Below, in pieces: positions 51,550 to 60,663 of a stretch of 64,000 nucleotides of DNA. Each line of letters starts with the position of its first letter. The first letter of the stretch is position 1. This stretch comes from UBA4416 sp040387475 (GTDB taxonomy: Bacteria > Bacteroidota > Bacteroidia > B-17B0 > Aurantibacillaceae): NCBI GenBank assembly GCA_040387475.1, contig JAZKDT010000035.1, forward strand, positions 1 through 64,000, read 5' to 3'. The translations under genes and the position numbers were made by a program. The notes beneath the pieces were generated by a model. It saw only the letters and a list, made by a program, of their open reading frames with translations, did no database searches and had not been told where the DNA came from.

Positions 51550-53046
51550 TTATAATTTTACAGGAATGTTGTAATAACTCACTAACTCGGCAATGAGCAG
51601 TCTTACATGTTCAAAGTCGCCCGCATTATCGTAGGTAGCTTTTAATTTTTCGATGTATTGTTTGCGCTGATTAGTAAGATATTGTGAGGTAAAATAATAG
51701 GCATCAATAGTAAGATCGTTTTCTTTTACTACGATTTGATCAGAGGTAATCTTCTTATAGCGTTTGTAAGTAGAAATAACTTTATCATGCTGTTTGATGC
51801 TGAAGTAACCCATAATTAAAGCCACAAACATGCCATCCAGGAATTTCTGAAAGGGGATTTGCTGATAAGAAATCAATGTATCTTCAAGGATCTTCACCGA
51901 TTTATTTTTATCTGCCGTATCGCCGGTTAATAAGATTGCCGCATAAAAACACTTTAAGTTAATGAGTTTTATAATGTATTCACCATCGTCCCATACGTTC
52001 TTTGTAAGTTCAAATTCCAGTTTTTGTTTAAGAAAAAGCATGTTCTCCTTAATATCAGAGGGCAGCGTTTTGTGATAATCATCCCTGAATAAAAAAGCGT
52101 AGGAGCTCATGTAATGACTGGCCTGTACTGAGAAAGAGAATATTTCGGGGATATTAATATAGCTTTTCCAGAACTTCAGAAATGAACTGATATTGTTCAT
52201 TTTCCTCACTTCCTGTAACATCGATTCGGTGTTGTTATTGTTTACGTCTAATTGCAAACGAAGCCCCAGAATTTTAAAGTACATGTCATCCAGAAAATGA
52301 AAACAAACATGTGCCGCATTTAAAAAATCGCGCTCCAGGTCATCAAGTTCTTTAACTGTTTCCGGTTTAAAAAAATCGGGATGACTCAAAAAACTCAGTT
52401 CATAATACTTTCCAAACCGGGCGAGTATACTAATAGAGTCGGAGGGATGTTTGGTATATTGGTTAAAAAAAGCAAGGTCTTTGGTGGCCTGGGCTTTGGA
52501 AATATTCTCTTTGCCTTTGAAGAATAGATGTTCTCTTAAATACAGATAGATGGAGTTTTTAATTTGCTCCAGAATGATATAATCATTTACTTTTTTATGA
52601 TATTTATGCGCATCCTTTGATTCAGTAATAAAACATTGCTGGGCAAAAAATTTGGAAACTTCTATGAGTGTTGTATAATCTTCAATTTTTTCAGCAACAT
52701 CGGATAGCCATTCGGCAATATCGTTGGCTTTTTGTTTTTCACCTTTACTTAAAAGCTCCTCAATGATCTGTATATTATGTTTGAGGTAATTGGGGTAGTT
52801 TCTGCTTAAAAAACCGCTTAATTTAAATGTATGATGCGTTAATTGAAGGAATTTCTTTTTTGTTTTCTCGTCAGAGTCGCCATAGGTGCGTTTACATAGC
52901 TCATCAGATTCGTGCGGGGTTTTTGAATGGCGAATAGTAGTAACTAATTTATGGGGAAGATCCGCATTTGTATTTAACAGATAATCGGAAAATTCTTTAA
53001 AATGAAATTCAGATAACAGAAGAATTTGTTTTTGAATACTGATCAT
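51550..53046 (-). CDS. 498-residue helical protein, family not recognised
   Basis: A cytoplasmic protein (no signal peptide or membrane segment) of ~498 residues, almost entirely helical, with a run of amphipathic helix pairs in the C-terminal two-thirds reminiscent of degenerate TPR repeats. It is rich in Lys, Phe, Leu and Tyr. I see no catalytic motif. It lies three bases upstream of hemW and 85 bases downstream of ung, on the same strand. A scaffold or regulatory role is possible but unsupported. Confidence 0.75.
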   Translation of the reverse strand: MISIQKQILLLSEFHFKEFSDYLLNTNADLPHKLVTTIRHSKTPHESDELCKRTYGDSDEKTKKKFLQLTHHTFKLSGFLSRNYPNYLKHNIQIIEELLSKGEKQKANDIAEWLSDVAEKIEDYTTLIEVSKFFAQQCFITESKDAHKYHKKVNDYIILEQIKNSIYLYLREHLFFKGKENISKAQATKDLAFFNQYTKHPSDSISILARFGKYYELSFLSHPDFFKPETVKELDDLERDFLNAAHVCFHFLDDMYFKILGLRLQLDVNNNNTESMLQEVRKMNNISSFLKFWKSYINIPEIFSFSVQASHYMSSYAFLFRDDYHKTLPSDIKENMLFLKQKLEFELTKNVWDDGEYIIKLINLKCFYAAILLTGDTADKNKSVKILEDTLISYQQIPFQKFLDGMFVALIMGYFSIKQHDKVISTYKRYKKITSDQIVVKENDLTIDAYYFTSQYLTNQRKQYIEKLKATYDNAGDFEHVRLLIAELVSYYNIPVKL

Positions 53047-53131
53047 AGGACGTTCTATTTGGCAAACATTTCTTTAAACCTAATGATTAAGTTTTATTAT
53101 TACAAACGTAATTTATAAACAGCAGCCAAAA

Positions 53132-53821
53132 TTATCCAAATAAATTATCAGCGGCTAAGTTCCAATCAATGGGCTTTAATTTTTTGGAAACGAGAAATTC
53201 ATTTGTTTTTGAAAAATGCCTACAGCCAAAAAAAGCTCCTCCTGCCAACGGGGAAGGATGAGCAGCACCTAAAACGAGGTGTTTCTCCATATTAATCAAA
53301 GGGGATTTGGATTTTGCAAAATTACCCCATAACAGAAAAACACAATTGTTTTTTTCATCTGATATTTGTTTTATCACGGAATCGGTAAAAACTTCCCAGC
53401 CTTTTTTTTGATGGCTCCCGGGAATACCGGCTCGCACCGTTAGAGTGGCGTTTAACAGTAAAACGCCTTGTGTAGCCCACGAAGTTAAATTGCCGTGGTT
53501 TGGTATCGTAAAGCCAATATCTGATCTTAGTTCTTTATATATATTAGCTAAAGAAGGTGGCGTTTTAACACCATAATTAACCGAAAAGCTCAGTCCATGA
53601 GCCTGATTGGGCCCATGATAGGGGTCCTGACCTAAAATAATGACTTTAACCTCGTCAAGGGGAGTTAATTTGAAGGCGTTGAATACCTCCATTGGTTTAG
53701 GGTAAACCGTATACTCAGCCCTTTCCTTCTTTATAAATGCTTTCAAATCATCCATATAGGGCTTTTTAAATTCCGGATTTAATTTAGCGTCCCAGGAATT
53801 ATGGATCAAATTGGCATTCAT
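53132..53821 (-). CDS. ung: uracil-DNA glycosylase
   Basis: Family 1 UDG, which removes uracil from DNA to start base-excision repair. The 229-residue length is normal. Catalytic motif A GQDPYHGPNQAHGLSFSV holds the water-activating Asp and the Tyr that excludes thymine; LLNATLTVR and LLWGNFAKSK give the uracil-recognition region; and HPSPLAGG is the DNA-intercalating loop with the catalytic His. Complete and apparently functional. Confidence 0.96.
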   Translation of the reverse strand: MNANLIHNSWDAKLNPEFKKPYMDDLKAFIKKERAEYTVYPKPMEVFNAFKLTPLDEVKVIILGQDPYHGPNQAHGLSFSVNYGVKTPPSLANIYKELRSDIGFTIPNHGNLTSWATQGVLLLNATLTVRAGIPGSHQKKGWEVFTDSVIKQISDEKNNCVFLLWGNFAKSKSPLINMEKHLVLGAAHPSPLAGGAFFGCRHFSKTNEFLVSKKLKPIDWNLAADNLFG

Positions 53822-53878
53822 TTTGTCTCTTGTTAATTGTTTGTGTGAAATAAAAAATGCTTTTTAAACGCCTTTTTT

Positions 53879-53908
53879 TTTGTTGTTAGCGAAATTACTA
53901 TATATTTG
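53879..53908 (+). promoter_or_regulatory. promoter of the tiny lipoprotein-ytxJ pair
   Basis: TTTG (53879-53882), 18 bases, TATATTTG (53901-53908), a full match to TAnnTTTG and TTTG with spacing one base short. The leader before the ATG at 53937 would be ~20 bases. Confidence 0.65.
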
Positions 53909-53936
53909 TTATTCTATTATTTAAAAAATAAAAATT

Positions 53937-54068
53937 ATGAAAAAATTAGCTTTACTATCTGCACTATCGTTCGCTTTTTGCGTAACAATCTCTTCATGCA
54001 AATCGCACGAAAAATGCCCGGCTTATTCTAAAGCTAATACATCTATTTCTACTAAAAAATCAGTTTAG
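53937..54068 (+). CDS. 43-residue lipoprotein with a CPAY motif
   Basis: A very short but well-formed gene. Residues 1-20 (MKKLALLSALSFAFCVTISS) are a type II signal peptide and Cys21 is the lipidation site (lipobox ISSC). The mature peptide has only 23 residues, with a second cysteine in KCPAYSK. A strong promoter lies just upstream, and ytxJ starts five bases after its stop. I associate short Bacteroidota lipoproteins ending in a CPAY-like motif with this setting, but know no function. The free cysteine beside a bacilliredoxin gene may be meaningful. Confidence 0.75.
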   Translation: MKKLALLSALSFAFCVTISSCKSHEKCPAYSKANTSISTKKSV

Positions 54069-54073
54069 TTTTC

Positions 54074-54430
54074 ATGCTTTGGCATAAACTGACAGATATT
54101 AGTCAGCTTCAAGATATTATAAAAAATACCCAGGAACAGTCGGCCGCTAAGCTGGCTGTTCTTATTTTTAAACATAGTACAAGATGTTCTATCAGTTCCA
54201 TGGCTTTAAATCGCCTGGAAACCAGGTGGAAAGATGATGAAAGCGTTCCGGCTTATTATCTCGATCTTTTGCAGTATCGGGAAATTTCTAATGAAATTGC
54301 CAACTTGTTTTCGGTTGAACATGCCTCTCCCCAGGTGTTATTAATTAAAAACGGAACATGCGTATACAACGCTTCCCATACTGATATTTCGGCGGCAGAT
54401 ATTTTAACGGCGGTACAAACCACCGTTTAA
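54074..54430 (+). CDS. ytxJ: bacilliredoxin YtxJ (monothiol, bacillithiol system)
   Basis: 118-residue thioredoxin-fold protein of the YtxJ family, found in organisms that make bacillithiol, where it is proposed to remove bacillithiol from protein thiols. The single active-site cysteine sits in FKHSTRCSISSMAL, in place of the thioredoxin CxxC. The cis-Pro region is SPQVLLIKNG and the C-terminal helix contains ISAADILTAV. Co-transcribed with the 43-residue lipoprotein upstream. The bacillithiol synthesis genes are not in this window. Confidence 0.92.
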   Translation: MLWHKLTDISQLQDIIKNTQEQSAAKLAVLIFKHSTRCSISSMALNRLETRWKDDESVPAYYLDLLQYREISNEIANLFSVEHASPQVLLIKNGTCVYNASHTDISAADILTAVQTTV

Positions 54431-54438
54431 TTTCACAA

Positions 54439-54849
54439 TTACGACCAGATAAACTGAACCACCTGTTTAAGGTCGGGATGTAAACTTTTGGCTACAGGAC
54501 AGGTGAGCGCGGCATTTTCATAAATTTTTTTCTCTTTATCCGAATAATTTCCTTTTGGAAAAGTTAATGTTAGATGAATCTCACCAATTCTTCTTGGCTC
54601 AGTATACATCACTTTTGTTACTTCTGCTATCGTGCCATCAACCTTCGTAATACCTTCTTTCATGGCCACAATACCCATTACAGAAATCATACAACTACCC
54701 AAGGCTGTAGCCACAAGATCCGTTGGAGAAAACGCTTCTCCTTTTCCGTGATTATCTTTGGGAGCATCCGTATAAATGGTGCTATTTGACTGAAGGTGGG
54801 TTGCTTCGGTTCTTAATTCACCTAAATAAGTTATTTTACTGGTTATCAT
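54439..54849 (-). CDS. OsmC family peroxiredoxin-like protein
   Basis: 136 residues from the ATG at 54849 (MITSKITYLGELRTEATH), which matches the family start; an ATG at 54870 adds seven residues. OsmC/Ohr proteins reduce organic hydroperoxides with two cysteines. Both are here: the first in ALGSCMISVMG and the second in NAALTCPVAKSLHP, the latter typical of the OsmC/YhfA branch. It is convergent with ytxJ, eight bases apart, a grouping that suggests a thiol-stress neighbourhood. Confidence 0.92.
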   Translation of the reverse strand: MITSKITYLGELRTEATHLQSNSTIYTDAPKDNHGKGEAFSPTDLVATALGSCMISVMGIVAMKEGITKVDGTIAEVTKVMYTEPRRIGEIHLTLTFPKGNYSDKEKKIYENAALTCPVAKSLHPDLKQVVQFIWS

Positions 54850-54987
54850 ACAGGATTTATTTGAATTCAAAGATAAACATTTGTCAAAGGAAATGTGTTT
54901 GTTACCAAAGAATTAGTGTTATTTAAAGCCAAAAACCCATAACAATTCATTATCTTTAATAAAAATTATCGTTATTTTTGTTGGCCC

Positions 54988-55743
54988 ATGTTCAAGCGTA
55001 TTTCATATTGTTGTTTGCTGCTTTTTTTAAGCAGTTTGTGTTTTTCCCAAAGCACAACTCAGGCTATTGAAAATGGACAAGATCCTAATGTTCTTTATCG
55101 AAACGAACGTTCCTTTGGTATTTTTGCACACAGTCGTGGATTTGGTATTAATTACATGCGCGCTAAACATGTTACCGGCACGCGTAAACGCTTAATGGAA
55201 ATTGAGGCTTTAAACATGAAGCACCCAAAAGAGATCAAAGTATCAAACAGCGTAGATAATTCCAAGAAATTTATTTACGGGAAATTAAATAACATCTTGT
55301 TGTTTAGAGGAGGCGTTGGTTATCAAACGACCATTTTCAAGCGCTCCGACAGAAAATCAGTGGAGATCAGATCATCTTACTACCTGGGCGGCAACCTAAC
55401 ATTTGCCAAACCAAACTATGTATTGGTATATCGGAAGAATACCAGCGAAGTTAGTTTACAGGAGTCTGTAAGATATGATCCGGAAATACATACGATCGAT
55501 AGTATATCAGGGCGAGGCCCTTTAGTGGACGGATTATCTGAAATGAAAATATATCCGGGAGCTTATGCGAAAATTAATCTGAGTTTTGAATATGCTCCTT
55601 ATTCCAATAAAGTAAAGGCTATTGAAACCGGTGTTATACTGGATTATTACCCTAAAGCATTACCGATCATGGCAAAAAATCCTGCCGAAAACTTCATCGT
55701 AACTTTATACGTTGGTTTTGTGTTTGGTAAAAAATGGTTCTAA
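54988..55743 (+). CDS. exported beta-barrel-like protein, function unknown
   Basis: 251 residues with signal peptide 1-20 (MFKRISYCCLLLFLSSLCFS). The mature part alternates hydrophobic and polar residues in ~10-residue strands and ends FVFGKKWF, with a terminal Phe as in outer-membrane proteins. I recognise no named family. A TATTTTTG element sits only eight bases before the ATG. The stop codon is two bases before the preferred lipA start, so the two genes are likely co-transcribed, although no functional link is evident. Confidence 0.78.
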   Translation: MFKRISYCCLLLFLSSLCFSQSTTQAIENGQDPNVLYRNERSFGIFAHSRGFGINYMRAKHVTGTRKRLMEIEALNMKHPKEIKVSNSVDNSKKFIYGKLNNILLFRGGVGYQTTIFKRSDRKSVEIRSSYYLGGNLTFAKPNYVLVYRKNTSEVSLQESVRYDPEIHTIDSISGRGPLVDGLSEMKIYPGAYAKINLSFEYAPYSNKVKAIETGVILDYYPKALPIMAKNPAENFIVTLYVGFVFGKKWF

Positions 55744-55745
55744 AA

Positions 55746-56618
55746 ATGGAAGATTCCACAACACCTGCAATTCTCGAAAGACCTCGTAAGCCTGATTGGC
55801 TAAGGGTTAAGTTGCCTATCGGCGAAGAGTATTTAAAAGTAAGAAATATTGTTGCTATTCATAAACTGCACACCATCTGCGAAAGCGGTAATTGCCCTAA
55901 CATGGGTGAATGCTGGGGTGCAGGAACAGCAACCTTCATGATTTTGGGCAATATCTGCACACGGTCCTGTGGTTTTTGCGCTGTGGCTACCGGTAAACCA
56001 AAGCCGGCTGACTGGGATGAGCCTAAACGGGTTGCTAATTCCGTAAAATTAATGGGTGTGAAACATTGTGTGATCACTTCGGTTGACAGAGATGATTTGA
56101 AAGATGGAGGTTCAATTATCTGGGCTGAGACGATTAAAGCCATTCGTGAAATTAGTCCTGAAACAAAATTTGAATGCCTGATTCCCGATTTCGCCGGCAA
56201 ATGGGATAATTTGCAACGCATCATTGACGTGAAACCTGATATCGTATCTCATAATATCGAAACGGTTCGTCGGTTAACGGCACAGGTTCGTATCCAGGCA
56301 AAATATGATCGTAGTATGGAAGTATTGAAACGCTTGCATGAAGCGGGGGTTAGAACTAAATGCGGTTTAATGGTTGGCTTGGGTGAAACGGAAGAAGAAG
56401 TGCTTGAAACGATCGACGATCTGGCCGCTGTGCATTGTGACGTAATGACTATTGGTCAATACCTACAACCAACTCCCAAACATTTGCCTGTAGCTAGATT
56501 TGTACATCCCGATGAATTTAAAAAATGGGGTGAGATAGCTTTATCAAAAGGATTCAGATACGTAGAAAGCGGAGCGTTAGTTCGTTCTTCTTATCATGCC
56601 GAAAAACACGTGTTTTAG
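55746..56618 (+). CDS. lipA: lipoyl synthase
   Basis: Radical-SAM enzyme that inserts two sulfurs into protein-bound octanoyl groups to make the lipoyl cofactor of pyruvate and 2-oxoglutarate dehydrogenases (compare the E1-beta gene at 15152). I use the ATG at 55746, giving 290 residues; a GTG-like start at 55734 would overlap the upstream stop. The auxiliary-cluster cysteines are in CESGNCPNMGECW, the radical-SAM cluster in CTRSCGFCAV, and the C-terminal serine in ALVRSSYHAEKH. Complete and typical. Confidence 0.96.
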   Translation: MEDSTTPAILERPRKPDWLRVKLPIGEEYLKVRNIVAIHKLHTICESGNCPNMGECWGAGTATFMILGNICTRSCGFCAVATGKPKPADWDEPKRVANSVKLMGVKHCVITSVDRDDLKDGGSIIWAETIKAIREISPETKFECLIPDFAGKWDNLQRIIDVKPDIVSHNIETVRRLTAQVRIQAKYDRSMEVLKRLHEAGVRTKCGLMVGLGETEEEVLETIDDLAAVHCDVMTIGQYLQPTPKHLPVARFVHPDEFKKWGEIALSKGFRYVESGALVRSSYHAEKHVF

Positions 56619-56672
56619 GAAATTGATTTTTTGAAAATTACTCCACCCTGAATCTTTAATTTAAACTCACTC

Positions 56673-57284
56673 ATGAATTCTCTTTTTTCAATTCTCTTTA
56701 AAAACCTGGTGCTTCTTTCACTTATTACCATCAGTATGGTTTTTGTATTTACACGATACATTGGTTATGAAGAAGTACGCCTTATTTTTTTGGGAATGGG
56801 CGTATTGTATATCCTTGCCGCCTGCTATGAAGCTTATACGCTTTCACAGGTTAAAAAAGATACTAAAAAATTTATTTATTTTACCGATGGTTTTTTTGCA
56901 AAACGTTTTATTAAGATCATTTCTTTTGTATGTATCGGTATCTTATTGTACTATTCTCAAAGTATCATTAAGTACATGGCTTTCTTGTGTTTCCTGGTAG
57001 CGTTTACTGAAATTGTTGTTACAGCATGGAGATATATAAAAAAATTATGCTTTGTAGCGTTAGAAGATGACCGCATTGTCTTATCTACCAATAAAATTGA
57101 TACTACCAGCGCTAAAGAAATTCAGAAAATTGAAGCGCGACATGGCTTAATGTATTTTGTGAACTACAATAAAAAAGCCATCACACTCCGAACTGACATG
57201 ATGGATGAACACACCGAATTTAAACTTGAATTAAAGGAGTGGATCAACAGAAATAACCTGAATGATAAGGTAACAGTACTTTAA
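56673..57284 (+). CDS. membrane protein of unknown function
   Basis: 203 residues. Four hydrophobic segments lie at about 8-26, 32-52, 80-96 and 98-116, followed by a cytoplasmic domain of ~85 residues with the pattern LEDDRIVLSTNKIDTTSAKEIQKIE and a mixed alpha/beta makeup, similar in outline to small PH-like domains of membrane proteins. Not a family I can name. Its stop codon and that of the convergent BamA-like gene overlap at TTAA (57281-57284), leaving no room for a terminator. Confidence 0.75.
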   Translation: MNSLFSILFKNLVLLSLITISMVFVFTRYIGYEEVRLIFLGMGVLYILAACYEAYTLSQVKKDTKKFIYFTDGFFAKRFIKIISFVCIGILLYYSQSIIKYMAFLCFLVAFTEIVVTAWRYIKKLCFVALEDDRIVLSTNKIDTTSAKEIQKIEARHGLMYFVNYNKKAITLRTDMMDEHTEFKLELKEWINRNNLNDKVTVL

Positions 57285-59146
57285 TAGGCAATAAACTCGG
57301 GCTTGGCAACAGAAAATATTCTAACCTTTAACGTGAAACTTGAAACTGGATTATATTTTACAGTCAGTTTATTATTGTCAGGAAAGAACGGATAAGCACC
57401 CACAGCAAATTGAAAGGTACTACTTAATAAATTTTCGTTTCGTATCATCACGCCAATGGTATAAGCCTGAAATAAATTACTTTTCAATAGTTCGTTAGTG
57501 GTCGGACTTCCCATTAGCCCCACTGCAGCGGTCACAACCGGCGCAAAGCGAAAACCGATCAGGTTATAAGGAAGGTACGCAACCGTTTCGGAATTCAATG
57601 TCATTTTTGTATTGCCTGCCAGCGTACCATTTTCAAAACCATATAACTCATCCCCTCCAAAATTAATGGTTTCGCCTCCCAGTTTATTTTCGCCATGTAC
57701 CAGGTTAAAATTTATAAATTCCCGGAACAGCCATCTGCCGTTTTTTAAGAGATTGCTGAAATAGGCTAATTTATAATGCACGGTTACATCATTGTTAACC
57801 TTTTCATTAAATAAAATACCATAGGCAAATGTTGCAGAAAGATAACCAAAGTTAAAATGTTTGGCCCGCGCGAGCTCAATGCCTGTATAGTACCTTATTT
57901 TTTTAAATTCGTGTTTAAGCCCACCATATGTCAATTGAAGTATTAAGCCTTCAGGTACATCCTCGTTAGCACCAAACCTGTAAATATATTTATCTTTATA
58001 ATATTGTTGTACCGAAAATGCAATACTACCCAGTGCTCCGGTGGTATTGTAATAAGATTTTAAAGGATCAGTGGTTTCCGATGGTCGGTTTACAAACCGG
58101 TTTTCGAAAAAGCGAGCTGCTAAAATAATGTTTGTACTTTGATTGAACATACTTCTATCTTCGCTAAGCTTTTTAAATTTGAAACTTTTTCCCGCCCATA
58201 CATCGTAGCCCACGCTGTTTAACGGCGATCGTTTTTTTTCCTCAACCAACGGATCCGTATATTCATACTTTTTCCAGGTGTGCGATAGCGTAACCCCGCC
58301 CGCCCAGGTTGTTAAAGGCGAAAAGAAGGGCCGTTCGAATGATAAACCCAACACCGTGTGGTCTTTATCGTAAACATATCCAAGCTCGCCAGCTATATAG
58401 GTGTTATCAATATTTGCTACACCGTAGTATCCATTAAATTCCCATTCGCCCGGTTTTTTCCATCGTCCAAACTGGCCAAACTGTTGGCCCACGCCAAATA
58501 AATTGTTATTTTTAAATTTAGCGTCTACAAAAACATCGCTTACCAATACCGGAACCGTGATGGGCCATTTGTCATGAACCACCACATTCACGATCACGCT
58601 ATCTTTATTTTTGGATTCGGTAATAAAAATCCTCGCATCATTTACAAAAACAGCTCCCCGTAATGTTCTTTCCGATTCACTGATCGTTAAGGCGTTAAGA
58701 CGATCATCCTTTTTAAAGAGTAGTTTATTTAAAACAACAAAACGTCGTGTTTTAATATGTGCTTTGTTACCAAAGCGCTGCACTTTATTGATGTTTCGGG
58801 TTATTGTATCGGTTACACTGTGGCCAAAAGGATCGTATACGGTTACTTTAATATCTTTGATAACGCGTCCCTGGTATTTTTGATAAGGGTTTACATTTTT
58901 TTCTTCCTTGGATGCAGGTTGTTTGGGATACTCTTTTACTTCAGGGTCAACAAAAATGGCATCAAAAGCCAGGCTGGTTAATTTATACTTGTAAGCAAAG
59001 TGTTTAATTTTTTTATAGAATCTTAAGGAATCAGGAATTTGCGTCGTGTCTTTTTCCTGCGCATAACCTAATGAACTGATCATTAAAAGGAGCAGAGTGA
59101 TTGCTAATCCTTTAGTTACAAAGTAATATGGCTTATGATAAGTCAC
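57281..59146 (-). CDS. BamA/TamA-like outer-membrane protein (Omp85 superfamily)
   Basis: About 621 residues. Signal peptide (GLAITLLLLMISSLGYAQ core), a ~110-residue linker, a POTRA-like domain with VIKDIKVTVYDPFGHS and LTISESERTLRGAVFVNDARI, and a C-terminal beta-barrel of ~400 residues with repeated G-x-x-F strands and a final FIAY. The single POTRA-like domain suggests a paralogue of the Omp85 family and not the essential BamA, which has five. The start is uncertain: GTG at 59146 or TTG at 59173; no ATG precedes the signal peptide. Substrate unknown. Confidence 0.8.
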   Translation of the reverse strand: MTYHKPYYFVTKGLAITLLLLMISSLGYAQEKDTTQIPDSLRFYKKIKHFAYKYKLTSLAFDAIFVDPEVKEYPKQPASKEEKNVNPYQKYQGRVIKDIKVTVYDPFGHSVTDTITRNINKVQRFGNKAHIKTRRFVVLNKLLFKKDDRLNALTISESERTLRGAVFVNDARIFITESKNKDSVIVNVVVHDKWPITVPVLVSDVFVDAKFKNNNLFGVGQQFGQFGRWKKPGEWEFNGYYGVANIDNTYIAGELGYVYDKDHTVLGLSFERPFFSPLTTWAGGVTLSHTWKKYEYTDPLVEEKKRSPLNSVGYDVWAGKSFKFKKLSEDRSMFNQSTNIILAARFFENRFVNRPSETTDPLKSYYNTTGALGSIAFSVQQYYKDKYIYRFGANEDVPEGLILQLTYGGLKHEFKKIRYYTGIELARAKHFNFGYLSATFAYGILFNEKVNNDVTVHYKLAYFSNLLKNGRWLFREFINFNLVHGENKLGGETINFGGDELYGFENGTLAGNTKMTLNSETVAYLPYNLIGFRFAPVVTAAVGLMGSPTTNELLKSNLFQAYTIGVMIRNENLLSSTFQFAVGAYPFFPDNNKLTVKYNPVSSFTLKVRIFSVAKPEFIAY

Positions 59147-59239
59147 ACCGGTATAATCCCAATTTAGTACCAATGGGGGCTAAAATAACTCCTACATCAA
59201 CGATCTGTCCTTTTTAAAGCAAAAAGAAAAAAGGAAGCG

Positions 59240-60187
59240 TTATTCTTCCAGTCCAAGATGGATCAACGCGTCACCCTGGTTTACTACCGGCTGGTTATTA
59301 ATGCCCACTATATATCCGTCTACCGTTGACAGGATCTTGTGTTCAATGTTGCCAAAAGGGTTACAAATGACTCCTAACAGGTCGTCTTTAGATACGTAGG
59401 ACCCATTCACCTTATTCATATGAAACAACCCGCTTGTGTTTGCCCTTATCCACGTGTCTTTGGTGATTTTTACAGCATGATTGTTTGGAATATCAGCGTC
59501 TATCATTTGATAACTTTTCATTAAGCGCAGACAGCCATTTACGCCTTCGTTTATGGCGCTGTAATCAAAACGCATACTTTCTCCACCTTCATACACCAGG
59601 ATAGGTTTGTTTTTTTTGGATGCCTCTTTTCTAAACGTTCCATCGCGGTAACTACTATCTATAATTAAAGGTGGGGAAAATTTTTCCGCTAATTCCACAT
59701 TTTCGGGGAATTCGAATACACATCTGATTTGGGGGCTATTACTGATCTTGGCTCCACCTGTATGAAAGTCAATGCCAAAATCGATGAGGGGCACAATGTG
59801 CTTCATTAAATCATAGGCGATCCTGCTTCCAAAAGAGCCGTTCTTATTACCCGGAAAACAACGGTTCAAATCTCTTCCATCCGGCAGATCTCTGCTTCCA
59901 AATAAAAAAGATACGCTATTGATTACCGGTATAGCAATGATACTTCCGCAATTTAATTTTTTAACATCATCGCGTGTAATGATTTTACGAATGATCTCAA
60001 TACCGTTTGTTTCTTCCCCGTGCATACCGGCAGATAACAAAATTGTCGGCCCCTTCTTTTTGCTCCTGAAAACGAATACGGGGATTTCTATTTTTGTTTT
60101 TGTATGAAGTTCATAAGAATTTAATACAATTTGTTTGCACTCGCCCGGTTGGATGGTTTGGTTATTTATGACGAAATCTTTATCCAT
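59240..60187 (-). CDS. succinylglutamate desuccinylase/aspartoacylase family zinc hydrolase
   Basis: 315-residue M14-like zinc amidohydrolase. Zinc ligands and catalytic region are visible in LSAGMHGEETNG, the arginine segment in PDGRDLNRCFPG, the third ligand region in DFHTGG and the catalytic Glu in VYEGGESMRFD. A C-terminal beta domain of ~90 residues (VDGYIVGINNQPVVNQGDALIHL) is usual for this branch. It overlaps the small membrane-protein gene by eight bases and follows rimK. Members of this family next to RimK-type ligases are thought to trim or recycle amide-linked amino acids; the exact substrate is not known. Confidence 0.9.
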   Translation of the reverse strand: MDKDFVINNQTIQPGECKQIVLNSYELHTKTKIEIPVFVFRSKKKGPTILLSAGMHGEETNGIEIIRKIITRDDVKKLNCGSIIAIPVINSVSFLFGSRDLPDGRDLNRCFPGNKNGSFGSRIAYDLMKHIVPLIDFGIDFHTGGAKISNSPQIRCVFEFPENVELAEKFSPPLIIDSSYRDGTFRKEASKKNKPILVYEGGESMRFDYSAINEGVNGCLRLMKSYQMIDADIPNNHAVKITKDTWIRANTSGLFHMNKVNGSYVSKDDLLGVICNPFGNIEHKILSTVDGYIVGINNQPVVNQGDALIHLGLEE

Positions 60188-60662
60188 TTACAGTATGATG
60201 GGTTGATATTTTTTTTAGGGATTTATAGAGCAGGATATAAAACAGAATTTGAAGTATTTTGTCAAAAATAAAATCGGCGATCTCAATAAACAAACTGCCT
60301 TTTGTGCCCAGCTCAAGCCCTAACCGGATAAGGATTAGCCAATAAGGTATTAGCAATAAAAGACACCAGCAAAAAATCCTTACCAAAATAACGAAGGATA
60401 AAGAAAACAATCTTTTGTAAAACTCTTTATGATCACCTGTAGCATTTACTTTAAAGCATTGTGTCAAACCCACATAGGTAAGCGCCAGCGTAAATAAAAT
60501 GTTAAAAAATAATACCTGAGAATTGGGAGCATCCTCATTCAGGAGATAGATGCTCAGACTACTTATTAGTGATAGAATCAAAAAATAATTAAAAGCATGT
60601 TTATCTGATACATTTCCTTCAATTAATTTTTTTTCTAAGGCTTTTAATTTAAAAAATATCAT
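60180..60662 (-). CDS. small integral membrane protein in the rimK cluster
   Basis: 160 residues from the ATG at 60662 (MIFFKLKALEKKLIEGN); an earlier ATG at 60746 would overlap rimK by 83 bases. Four hydrophobic segments, an amphipathic N-terminal helix and Lys-rich ends. I do not recognise the family. It begins one base after the rimK stop and overlaps the aspartoacylase-like gene by eight bases, so it is translated in between them; a membrane tether for the enzymes is possible. Confidence 0.8.
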   Translation of the reverse strand: MIFFKLKALEKKLIEGNVSDKHAFNYFLILSLISSLSIYLLNEDAPNSQVLFFNILFTLALTYVGLTQCFKVNATGDHKEFYKRLFSLSFVILVRIFCWCLLLLIPYWLILIRLGLELGTKGSLFIEIADFIFDKILQILFYILLYKSLKKISTHHTVNG

Positions 60663-60663
60663 A

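Noticed and set aside
54973..54980. TATTTTTG as promoter of the barrel-lipA transcript
   Set aside because: It matches the -7 box but ends only eight bases before the ATG and has no TTTG at 18-21 bases upstream, so I could not support it.
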